Source of the DNA: Chitinivibrionales bacterium
GTDB taxonomy: Bacteria; Fibrobacterota; Chitinivibrionia; Chitinivibrionales; FEN-1185
Length of the DNA stretch: 5,728 bases
Reading direction: 5' to 3'
NCBI GenBank assembly: GCA_028718065.1
Contig: JAQUMP010000254.1
Location: 1 to 5,728, forward strand
A model generated the notes under the pieces. The model worked only from the letters and a program-made list of their open reading frames with translations. It ran no database searches and was not told the origin of the DNA. Shown one piece after another: positions 1-5,728 of the stretch (within the stretch, counting starts at the first letter, position 1; each line of letters begins with the position of its first letter). The position numbers and the translations under genes were made by a program.

Positions 1-798
1 TTTCTGGGAATCGGTCTGGGCGAGGCGGCCGGCCCCGGCTTGCTGGGCGCGTTCCAATTTAAGGGCCTGCAGATGATTTACGGCATCGCCACGCTCATCA
101 GCGTGGCGCTATTCTTGCTTCTTGCCCGCAGTAAACCGCCCACGCCGCCCGGCCCGCCGCAGGACGAAGTGCGCGCGCTGGTGCTGGACGGCTTTAAAAA
201 AATGCTTAAACAGCGCGAGGTGTATCTGCTCTCCTTTGCGCTTTTCATCGGCAGCGGGATCGTGAACGCCGTGTTCACCCTCATCGACGGCCTGGGCGGC
301 GAGAAGGGGCTTACCATAAATCAAGGCGTCACCCTTACCATCGTTTTGCTGGGCGCGGGCATCATCGGCAGCATCGTTTTGCCCGTGGTTTCGGACGCCA
401 TTCGTCAACGCAAAACGATCATACTCCTCGGCATATTCGGCGCCGTGCCCGCCACGCTGTGCCTGGCCCTGGGAAAAGGATTTACTTTTGAGATAGGCTG
501 CTTCTTTCTTTTGGGGTTCTGCATTACCGGCGTAACGCCCGTGGCGTATCAGTACGGCGCCGAAATCACTCATCCGGCCCCCGAAGGCGCCAGCAACGGC
601 ATTTTCGCCGTGGTGGTCCAGGCCTCGGGTTTGCTGATTGTGCTCATGGACAGCCTTAAAGGCGCCTTCCACAATTCGTATCTTCCCTCGCTTGTGGGGC
701 TGGCGGTTATGATTGGTGCAAGCGGCTTCTTTTTTTTGGCAGCAAAAGAATCGCCGGAAATGCACCGGCGGCAGGCAGAGCGCCGCCATGCGGTCTGA
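1..798 (+). CDS. MFS transporter, FLVCR-like, C-terminal half (5' partial)
   Basis: The reading frame is open from base 1, so the N-terminal half lies outside the window; 265 residues are visible. They fit the C-terminal part of a 12-helix major facilitator permease in the inner membrane. There is a helix at about residues 25-42, then a proline-rich cytoplasmic linker (KPPTPPGPP) and an amphipathic stretch that would be the central loop. Six more hydrophobic segments follow (about 76-96, 110-130, 138-158, 163-188, 199-218, 224-247). The loop SDAIRQRK (131-138) resembles the second-half copy of the MFS motif A (D-R-x-x-R-R/K). The segment EITHPAPEGASNG (188-200) recalls the E-x-T-Y-P-x-x-E-G-T-S-x-G stretch of the eukaryotic FLVCR/MFSD7 (SLC49) family, which carries haem, choline or related solutes; this comparison is from memory. 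The substrate here is unknown. The tail is short and basic. The gene overlaps rapA by 11 bases in a different frame. Confidence 0.85.
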   Translation, partial: FLGIGLGEAAGPGLLGAFQFKGLQMIYGIATLISVALFLLLARSKPPTPPGPPQDEVRALVLDGFKKMLKQREVYLLSFALFIGSGIVNAVFTLIDGLGGEKGLTINQGVTLTIVLLGAGIIGSIVLPVVSDAIRQRKTIILLGIFGAVPATLCLALGKGFTFEIGCFFLLGFCITGVTPVAYQYGAEITHPAPEGASNGIFAVVVQASGLLIVLMDSLKGAFHNSYLPSLVGLAVMIGASGFFFLAAKESPEMHRRQAERRHAV

Positions 799-3601
799 AG
801 TTGCAATCGGTCAACGCTGGATCAGCAATGCCGAACCCGAACTGGGGCTCGGCCTGATTGCATTTGTAGACAAACGATATATAGACGTTACCTTTCCCAC
901 CCATAAAACCCGGCGGCGCTATGCCGCGGCGTCGGCCCCGCTGCAGCGCATAATCTTTAAGCCGGGCGATTCCATTCAGGACGCCGAAGGCCGACAATAT
1001 CGCGTCACGGCCTTGTTCGTGGATGAAAAAGCGCATCTGGTAAACTACCGTTGCGGCGCCGTCAGCCTTTCGGAAACCACCATCGCCGATACCGCCAAAG
1101 TATTGGAACCCCTGCAACGCCTGTTTCACGGAATTGTCTCCGCTCCCGAAGAGTTCGACCTGCGCCTGGACCTGCTGGATTTTAAAGCGGCCCTGCTGAG
1201 CTCGCCGCTGCGCGGATTTGTGGGGGGCCGCATCGATCTGCTGCCGCACCAGATCGGCATTGCCCGAACGATCGTTTCCCGGCCGATCGTGCGCGCCCTG
1301 CTGGCCGATGAGACCGGCCTGGGCAAAACGATCGAGGCCTGTCTGATTCTGCACCGGCTTTTATTGTGCAACCGGGTCCGCCGCGTGTTGATTGTGGCGC
1401 CGGAGGCGCTCGTGTACCAGTGGTTCGTGGAATTGCTGCGGCGCTTTAATCTGGTTTTCAGGATATTTTCGCCTGATTATTGCCGCTCCTTAGGCAACGA
1501 TGCCGATCCCTTTACCGGCGACCAGCTCGGCATCTGCGGCATGGACCTCCTGTCAACCAACGCCGCCATAGCCGCCCGGGCGCAAACGGCCGGCTGGGAC
1601 CTGATTGTAATAGACGAAGCCCATCACATTAGTCAAGATGGGCCCTTGTATGCGATGGTCAAACAATTATCCATGAACGCCAAAGGCGTGCTGCTTTTAA
1701 CGGCCACGCCGGAGCAGCTCGGCCGCCGGGACCATTTTGCGCGCCTGCAGCTCCTTGACCCGGAGCGATACGGCACGTATGAAGACTACGAGCACGAAAC
1801 CAAAACGTACGGAGCCCTTATCGATTTAATCAAAAAATCCGCGGCCGCCGGAAAACCCGGGGGCGCCGCCAGGGAGCTTTCCGAACAAGTCATTACGGTG
1901 CCGCCGGATCTGCCGGGAACGCCCTTGACCGGCGCGCACATGCCGCAAACTCTTTCGGTCGCGCAGCTCATCGATATTTTCGGCACCGGGCGCACCGTCT
2001 TCCGCACGACCCGGCGCACCATTGCCGGTTTCCCGCGGCGTAAAGTTATCATTACCCCGCTCGCAGGAACGAAAAAAACATCCGCCTGTTTTTACGAAGA
2101 ATTCCGCCAGGACAACGGGGCGGGCGCAAACGCTCCCTTTGCGCCGGACCAGGACGATCCGCGCATACGCTGGCTTGTAAATCTGATAAAAACAACCAAG
2201 CGGGAAAAACTGCTGGTCATCTGCACGACCAAGGAAAAAGCCATTGCCGTCCGGGAAGCGCTGGTCAAGCAAAGCAAAATAGAAATCGCCCTGTTCCACG
2301 AATCCATGACGATTCTGCAGCGCGACCGCAGCGCCGCCTGGTTTGGGGAGGACGAGGGCGCGCGCATGCTGATTTGCAGCGAAATCGGGAGCGAAGGCCG
2401 GAATTTCCAGTTTTGCCATCATCTGGCGCTCTTTGACCTGCCGCTGGATCCCGAGCTCACCGAGCAGCGCATCGGGCGGCTGGACCGCATCGGTCAACAC
2501 GAGGTCATTCACCTGCACATCCCCTTTGTCGTCGGCACGCCCCAGGAAAAGTTGTGCCGCTGGTACCAGGAAGGCCTGGACGCCTTTGTTAAAAATGTCC
2601 CGGCGGCCGGGCGGGTGTTCGAAACGCAAAAAGAAGAACTGCTGAGCCATTGTACCGATATGTCAATTAACGCGGATGCGTTCGCTGAATTTTTGCGGCG
2701 CACCCGCGCGCTGGCCGCCGAACTTTCGGCGGCCGAGCTCGCCCCACGCGACCGCCTTTTTGAGTTGCACTCCGGCAGCGCGGCGCAATCGGAAGAAATT
2801 ATTAAGGCCGTCCGTGCGCTCGACGCAGGAGGCGAAACCGAACGGATCATGCTGCGGCTTTTTAAGCAGTACGGGATCGGCGTTGACGATGCAGGCGCTA
2901 AGAAATATGGGCTCATTACCCACACCGTAACGGACCACGCTTTCCCTTTGCCAAGAAACGATCAGCCCTGCGTTACCTTCGATCGCCAAACCGCGCTCGG
3001 CCGGGAAGACATTGAGTTTTTAACGATCGACCACCCTATGGTAAGCGATGCCCTTGAAGTCTTTCTGGCTTCGGGCGCCGGTACGTCGCTGGTATCGGTT
3101 TGGGAGGATGCCGCCGTAAACGAGATATTGCTGGAAACGATCTTTGTGCTCGAATGCATTGCGCCGGAGGATTTTGCCGTGCACCGTTATCTGCCGCCGA
3201 CGCCGATTCGCCTGGTTGTTAACAAGGCAGAGCGCAATGTCACCCGGGAATATCCGCGGTATCGGCTGCGGGCCGCCGCGTCGCAAGGATCAATGGCTTT
3301 TTTGCATGATGTGCAGGATGCGCTCAAACCCCTTATCACGCGCCTGCTCGAAACGAGCGCCGGACTGGCCTCCGCCCTGGCCGAAAAACGCATCGCCGCG
3401 GCATTGGTGGAAATGCGCACGCTCTTAGAGGTTGAATCGGCGCGGGCGCGGTCTTTACAGGAGCGACAAACCACGCTTGTTAAAGCTTCCCTGGCGCGCC
3501 TCGCCTCGGAAAAAATCGCGTTGGAAGATTATTTGTCTAAATCCCGGCTGCGGCTTGATGCCGTCCGCCTCATCCGGCGCGGAGGGCATGATCTCAGCTA
3601 A
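788..3601 (+). CDS. rapA: RNA polymerase-associated ATPase RapA (SWI2/SNF2 family)
   Basis: This 937-residue protein is full length (E. coli RapA has 968). RapA binds core RNA polymerase and uses ATP hydrolysis to help release and recycle it from stalled or post-termination complexes. The N-terminal part (about 6-110) matches the RapA-specific Tudor-like domain and opens with GQRWIS, as in E. coli. The first helicase lobe has the Q-like LLPHQIGIAR (151-160), motif I DETGLGKT (174-181), motif Ia near 200-211, the DEAH box (276-279) and motif III TATP (305-308). The second lobe has LLVICTTKEKA (475-485), motif V SEIGSEGRNFQ (531-541) and motif VI QRIGRLDRIGQ (560-570), with arginine fingers in place. 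After it, RWYQEGLDAF (591-600), LPPTPIRLV (802-810) and the final RLDAVRLI (922-929) are RapA-type landmarks, so the C-terminal domains are present. The ATG at 788 is chosen because homology begins a few residues later; the frame extends upstream to a TTG at 713, but that extension has no RapA-like content. Only a weak purine-rich stretch (777-780) precedes the start, so coupling to the overlapping transporter gene is likely. The loop before the second lobe (about 424-460) seems roughly 15-20 residues shorter than in E. coli. Confidence 0.97.
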   Translation: MRSEVAIGQRWISNAEPELGLGLIAFVDKRYIDVTFPTHKTRRRYAAASAPLQRIIFKPGDSIQDAEGRQYRVTALFVDEKAHLVNYRCGAVSLSETTIADTAKVLEPLQRLFHGIVSAPEEFDLRLDLLDFKAALLSSPLRGFVGGRIDLLPHQIGIARTIVSRPIVRALLADETGLGKTIEACLILHRLLLCNRVRRVLIVAPEALVYQWFVELLRRFNLVFRIFSPDYCRSLGNDADPFTGDQLGICGMDLLSTNAAIAARAQTAGWDLIVIDEAHHISQDGPLYAMVKQLSMNAKGVLLLTATPEQLGRRDHFARLQLLDPERYGTYEDYEHETKTYGALIDLIKKSAAAGKPGGAARELSEQVITVPPDLPGTPLTGAHMPQTLSVAQLIDIFGTGRTVFRTTRRTIAGFPRRKVIITPLAGTKKTSACFYEEFRQDNGAGANAPFAPDQDDPRIRWLVNLIKTTKREKLLVICTTKEKAIAVREALVKQSKIEIALFHESMTILQRDRSAAWFGEDEGARMLICSEIGSEGRNFQFCHHLALFDLPLDPELTEQRIGRLDRIGQHEVIHLHIPFVVGTPQEKLCRWYQEGLDAFVKNVPAAGRVFETQKEELLSHCTDMSINADAFAEFLRRTRALAAELSAAELAPRDRLFELHSGSAAQSEEIIKAVRALDAGGETERIMLRLFKQYGIGVDDAGAKKYGLITHTVTDHAFPLPRNDQPCVTFDRQTALGREDIEFLTIDHPMVSDALEVFLASGAGTSLVSVWEDAAVNEILLETIFVLECIAPEDFAVHRYLPPTPIRLVVNKAERNVTREYPRYRLRAAASQGSMAFLHDVQDALKPLITRLLETSAGLASALAEKRIAAALVEMRTLLEVESARARSLQERQTTLVKASLARLASEKIALEDYLSKSRLRLDAVRLIRRGGHDLS

Positions 3602-3780
3602 AAATCGGGCCCGCGTTTTCCGGCATACGCGGCCTTGAGGCGGTTGTCGGAAGAACTTTTTTTTCTGCGGATTACACGCGGGGCGACACTGTCGGTAATT
3701 TTTTTCAGGGCGCTTCTGCCCGCACGCCATTCTTCCCATGTCCAGAAAGTTTTTAGTTCAGTTTTTTGAGGGGTTTTCAT
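3598..3780 (-). CDS. possible small basic protein, 60 aa, translationally coupled to the hydrolase
   Basis: I do not recognise this protein. An ATG at 3780 begins a 60-residue frame ending in TAG at 3598. It starts eight bases after the stop codon of the upstream hydrolase gene. The sequence GGTGAT (3793-3788), which overlaps that stop codon, lies seven bases before the ATG and matches the 3' part of the Shine-Dalgarno consensus, so coupled translation is plausible. The product is strongly basic (about 9 Lys and 7 Arg against 6 Asp/Glu). It has an aromatic segment TFWTWEEWR (11-19), then a basic patch RVIRRKK (35-41) and a polar tail. There is no signal peptide or membrane segment. The stop overlaps the convergent rapA stop within CTAA (3598-3601), so the frame fills the whole gap between the two genes. 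It could be a nucleic-acid-binding or ribosome-associated small protein, or a chance frame in a 187-base gap; no homology can be claimed. Confidence 0.45.
   Translation of the reverse strand: MKTPQKTELKTFWTWEEWRAGRSALKKITDSVAPRVIRRKKSSSDNRLKAAYAGKRGPDF
3608..3634 (+). terminator. imperfect hairpin downstream of rapA, weak terminator candidate
   Basis: Seven bases after the rapA stop, GGC plus CGCGT (3608-3616, one C bulged) can pair with ACGCG plus GCC (3627-3634) around a ten-base loop. No T-run follows directly; the nearest run of eight T is at 3657-3664, too far for a standard intrinsic terminator. A second weak candidate downstream is a four-base stem CGAC/GTCG (3684-3694) followed after four bases by seven T (3699-3705). 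Both lie inside the small minus-strand ORF if that is real. The rapA transcript may end here, but neither structure is convincing. Confidence 0.2.
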
Positions 3781-3787
3781 TGATTTT

Positions 3788-3793
3788 ATCACC
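3788..3793 (-). promoter_or_regulatory. Shine-Dalgarno-like site for the small basic ORF
   Basis: GGTGAT, read on the minus strand, matches the downstream half of the full anti-16S consensus (GGAGGTGATC). It stands seven bases before the ATG at 3780. It contains the TGA stop of the upstream hydrolase gene, the arrangement expected for termination-reinitiation coupling. It is the main reason for taking the small ORF seriously. Confidence 0.4.
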
Positions 3794-5048
3794 GCGCCAG
3801 GACCAGTTTCCGGGAAATCGCGTTTCCGTTCTTGACAAAATAAACTCCCGGCGCACGTTGCGCCGAACATGCCTGCAAGCTGTTAACGCCGTAAAAACGG
3901 CCGATGGTTTTCCCCTGTAAATTAAGGAGCACGGTCTCGCGAGCGCCGCCCATGAGAGGTCGCGCCGAAGCGATTTTGGATTTTACCGCGGTGAGGGGCG
4001 TAAAGGCAGGCATAATGCCCGTGGTGGCATAGGCTTTCCAGATGTCGGCAAAGTGCTGGTTGGGCAGCCAGATATAGGGTCGCGGATCGGTGTAGGATGC
4101 GCGGGGAGCGGTGACAACATTAATCATGCGCTGCTCATTGCCCCACGGCGCGGTATTGGTGTTTAAGACCACATCGTAGGTGCCCAGCCATCCGGCATTG
4201 TTTTGCCAACTGGGCATTACGGCCATCGTCGTGGTCGGCGGCACCAGCGGCAGGCGCAGGCTAAAAACATCCTGCAACCAGAGGCTGATAATATTGGCGT
4301 CTTTGTCGCCGCCGTGGTATTGGCCCACATGCGCGACCACGGTCATCGGAGCCTTAAGCGCCGTCGCCTGCCGGCTGCGCGCCAGCGTATCGTGGGTGTA
4401 ATTAGGGGTAAAAACGCCTTCGACATTTGTTGTCAAAGAAGAAAATGCGTCCGATCCCTGGGACGAAAGGAACAGGTGCGGCACACCCACCGGCGGCATC
4501 CAGGGTATGTCGTCGATCTCATGCAGCGACACCACCGCCAGGGTACGAGTGGCAAAATTCGGCTCTGCCGACAAGCGGCTCACGGTGGCGGCCGTCGCCG
4601 AAAATCCATAAAAGCAGATGCAGGCGTACTGGATTTCCGGATGGGCGGGCAGAATCACGGAGGCTTTGCTCAGGACCAAAAGGATTCGCGCGACCCCGGT
4701 TTCGGGGGTTATCAATTTTGTGGAGCCCCCCGGCATCACGCCGCCAAAATCGATCATCATGCAGTTATACTCGGCGGCAACCGCCCGCCAGTTCGGCATG
4801 TCGCTAAAGGTCACGTTATAATCAAATATCATGACCGCCCGGACCGGCTTGTTTACATCCGGAATATAGGCCGGGCAGGTCTGGCTGTCTTCGCCGGCCG
4901 TAAGGGTGGTAATGCCGCCGTTCCACGCCAGGCACCAGGCCGGCAGGGCCGTCGCGCCTACCAGCAAAAACATTGCTATGAACAAACGAATGATTTCGCC
5001 GCTTGTGCGGAGCAATAAATCCGATACTATTGCAAACGACCGTTTCAT
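3789..5048 (-). CDS. secreted alpha/beta-hydrolase-like protein with T9SS-type C-terminal sorting tail
   Basis: The product has 419 residues. The ATG at 5048 is chosen because AAAGGAG sits five bases upstream and a signal peptide follows directly. An ATG 24 codons upstream (5120) has no good ribosome site and would bury the signal. The basic N-region is long (1-21), the hydrophobic core is LFIAMFLLVGATALPA (22-37), and cleavage is likely at about 37/38 or 41/42. The body looks like an alpha/beta hydrolase: strand VRAVMIF (69-75), then a tryptophan-containing helix and CMMIDFG (96-102). ICFYGFSATAA (144-154) is in the position of the nucleophile elbow, with Ser150 the candidate nucleophile, but it reads G-F-S-A-T rather than G-x-S-x-G. 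HLFLSSQGSD (191-200) may carry the acid, and VVAHVGQYHGG (237-247) the histidine (His240 or His245). A second region with IWLPNQHFADIWKAY (326-340) resembles the end module of some secreted esterase-like proteins. The last 50 residues (LLNLQGKTIGRFYG, then APGVYFVKNG and RKLVLAR) fit a Por/type IX sorting tail. The substrate is unknown; export and surface display or release are inferred. Confidence 0.8.
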   Translation of the reverse strand: MKRSFAIVSDLLLRTSGEIIRLFIAMFLLVGATALPAWCLAWNGGITTLTAGEDSQTCPAYIPDVNKPVRAVMIFDYNVTFSDMPNWRAVAAEYNCMMIDFGGVMPGGSTKLITPETGVARILLVLSKASVILPAHPEIQYACICFYGFSATAATVSRLSAEPNFATRTLAVVSLHEIDDIPWMPPVGVPHLFLSSQGSDAFSSLTTNVEGVFTPNYTHDTLARSRQATALKAPMTVVAHVGQYHGGDKDANIISLWLQDVFSLRLPLVPPTTTMAVMPSWQNNAGWLGTYDVVLNTNTAPWGNEQRMINVVTAPRASYTDPRPYIWLPNQHFADIWKAYATTGIMPAFTPLTAVKSKIASARPLMGGARETVLLNLQGKTIGRFYGVNSLQACSAQRAPGVYFVKNGNAISRKLVLAR

Positions 5049-5053
5049 GCTGA

Positions 5054-5060
5054 CTCCTTT
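5054..5060 (-). promoter_or_regulatory. strong Shine-Dalgarno site of the hydrolase gene
   Basis: AAAGGAG on the minus strand is five bases from the ATG at 5048. It decides the start: the in-frame ATG at 5120 lacks such a site, and the protein from 5048 begins with a basic stretch followed by a signal-peptide core. Confidence 0.75.
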
Positions 5061-5076
5061 TTGCCTATTTGAACGG

Positions 5077-5103
5077 TTTATAAAAATATCCTGTTTTTGA
5101 AAA
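5077..5103 (-). promoter_or_regulatory. possible promoter for the hydrolase gene
   Basis: On the minus strand TATAAA (5082-5077) is one base from the -10 consensus. TTTTCA (5103-5098), 15 bases upstream, matches four of six -35 positions. The spacer is shorter than the ideal 17, and the whole segment is AT-rich, so such matches come easily. The position, about 30 bases before the start codon, suits a short leader. If the organism uses a Bacteroidota-like sigma factor, the E. coli-type boxes would not apply. Confidence 0.3.
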
Positions 5104-5121
5104 TAATTTGTCCCATTCATT

Positions 5122-5149
5122 CCGGGGGAAAATGCGCAGCACCGGGGGA
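5122..5149. repeat. pair of 8-base direct repeats, possible operator in the divergent region
   Basis: CCGGGGGA occurs at 5122-5129 and again at 5142-5149, exactly 20 bases apart start to start, about two helical turns. Related G-rich words, GCGGGAGA (5154-5161) and GCGGGAAT (5183-5190), follow. The pair lies between the divergent hydrolase and acyltransferase genes and just upstream of the putative hydrolase promoter, a position suited to a regulator-binding site. It is short, and chance cannot be excluded in GC-rich DNA. Confidence 0.3.
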
Positions 5150-5204
5150 TTAAGCGGGAGAGGTTGCCGTTTTATTTGTCATGCGGGAATGCTATTTTTA
5201 ACAC

Positions 5205-5728
5205 ATGACCGCCATTTCCCCCTATCTCAGCCGTAAAATCGCGATTCTCTCCTTTGTTTCCATCATCCTGGTTGTTTTTATCCACGCTAAAACCGTTGAT
5301 TTTATAGCGCCCACCGGCAGCCATTTTTATGCAGTTAATTTCTTAATTCAGAATTTTATCATTGAATGCATTGCCCGAATAGCCGTACCGCTTTTCTTTG
5401 CTTTTTCGGGATTCCTTTTTTTTGCCACGCTCACGCCGACGCCTGCCGGATTTAAAAAAAAGCTCTCTTCACGCTTAAGAACGCTGGTTGTTCCGTATCT
5501 GCTCTGGAACTGCATGGGCCTGCTTTTGCTTCTTGTCCTGCAAAGCATGCATGGGAACGTTTCATTCTCCGGCGAAAAACTTATTCGCAGTTATACCATC
5601 GTTGATTTTCTCGGCCGTATCTATCCGCATCCGGTGCAGTTTCAGTTCTGGTTCCTGCTCGATCTGGCGGTCTATTTTATTGCTTCGCCGCTGCTCTATG
5701 TTCTGCTTAAGCTCACCGGGCCGGTTGT
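5205..5728 (+). CDS. acyltransferase 3 family membrane protein (3' partial)
   Basis: The frame runs off the window end with 174 codons visible, about half of a typical 330-400 residue member. An in-frame TAA at 5199-5201 stands just before the ATG at 5205, so this is the first possible ATG start. Acyltransferase-3 proteins are multi-helix inner-membrane enzymes that move acetyl or other acyl groups onto sugars of polysaccharides, lipids or peptidoglycan. Family features are visible. The first helix (about 12-28) ends in a conserved-type histidine, His27, after Arg10-Lys11. RIAVPLFFAFSGFLFF (58-73) is the characteristic second segment. A basic loop leads to RTLVVPYLLWN (92-102), and QFWFLLDLAVYF (147-158) is the W-F-L-x-D-L motif seen in the fucose 4-O-acetylase-like branch. 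No Shine-Dalgarno sequence is evident. The region looks richer in T and A than rapA, as is common for surface-polysaccharide genes, though I did not quantify this. Acceptor and donor are unknown. Confidence 0.85.
   Translation, partial: MTAISPYLSRKIAILSFVSIILVVFIHAKTVDFIAPTGSHFYAVNFLIQNFIIECIARIAVPLFFAFSGFLFFATLTPTPAGFKKKLSSRLRTLVVPYLLWNCMGLLLLLVLQSMHGNVSFSGEKLIRSYTIVDFLGRIYPHPVQFQFWFLLDLAVYFIASPLLYVLLKLTGPV

Noticed and set aside
713..787. A TTG-initiated extension of rapA by 25 residues
   Set aside because: RapA homology starts just after the ATG at 788; the extension is out-of-frame transporter sequence with no RapA-like content.
1269..1334. Three CGATCG palindromes within 66 bases (1269, 1284, 1329), with two more at 2980 and 3024
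   Set aside because: They fall inside conserved rapA coding sequence in different codon contexts; GAT, ATC and CG-rich codon use explains them without a regulatory role.
707..1354. A long minus-strand open frame (215 residues) across the transporter-rapA junction, and similar minus-strand frames at 109-789 and 1826-2650
   Set aside because: All are opposite clearly coding sequence, have low-complexity composition and show no recognisable family.
3657..3705. Two T-runs (3657-3664 and 3699-3705) downstream of rapA as intrinsic terminators
   Set aside because: The first has no stable stem directly upstream, and the second has only a four-base stem; noted as weak candidates, not called as separate terminators.
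4926..4937. Cys39 of the hydrolase precursor as a lipoprotein cysteine
   Set aside because: The residues before it (P-A-W) do not fit a lipobox, which needs small residues at -1 and -3 and usually Leu at -3; ordinary signal peptidase cleavage fits better.
4203..5018. A long plus-strand open frame (271 residues) opposite the hydrolase gene
   Set aside because: It lies wholly antisense to a gene with a signal peptide, a good ribosome site and recognisable motifs. Its translation is rich in Arg, His and Gly without domain features, typical of a shadow frame in GC-rich DNA.
5049..5120. A hydrolase start at the upstream ATG (5120)
   Set aside because: It would put 24 polar residues before the signal peptide and lacks a ribosome site, whereas the ATG at 5048 has AAAGGAG five bases upstream.

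Overview
The window holds four protein-coding genes, two of them cut by the window edges, plus one probable small open reading frame. I see no RNA genes, insertion sequences or CRISPR arrays, and no convincing strong terminator. The DNA is moderately GC-rich and densely coded. The organism cannot be fixed from this window. The best clue is the secreted protein on the minus strand: its C-terminus looks like a type IX secretion (Por) sorting tail, which points to the Fibrobacterota-Chlorobiota-Bacteroidota side of the tree or a related uncultivated lineage. This is tentative, because RapA, the other clearly recognisable protein, is best known from Gammaproteobacteria.

Layout. Bases 1-798 (+) carry the C-terminal half of a major facilitator transporter of the FLVCR type. 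It overlaps by 11 bases the start of a full-length rapA (788-3601, +), the SWI2/SNF2-type ATPase that recycles RNA polymerase. The two are probably co-transcribed. The strand then switches. On the minus strand, reading leftward from 5048, lies a secreted alpha/beta-hydrolase-like protein (5048-3789). A possible 60-residue basic protein (3780-3598) follows it closely, and its stop codon overlaps the rapA stop. Divergent from the hydrolase is the start of an acyltransferase-3 family membrane protein (5205 to the window end, +).

The 156-base divergent region (5049-5204) holds a strong Shine-Dalgarno site for the hydrolase, a possible minus-strand promoter, and a pair of exact 8-base direct repeats 20 bases apart that could be an operator. 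The acyltransferase has no clear ribosome binding site.

How the genes work together. The transporter-rapA pair looks like an operon by overlap only; no shared pathway is evident. The hydrolase and the acyltransferase both suggest cell-envelope or polysaccharide work (a secreted esterase-like enzyme and a membrane O-acyl transferase), but a link between them is inference from adjacency. I found no evidence of a new multi-gene system. The points most worth checking are the hydrolase's atypical nucleophile elbow combined with its sorting tail, the small coupled reading frame, and the phyletic placement of this RapA.
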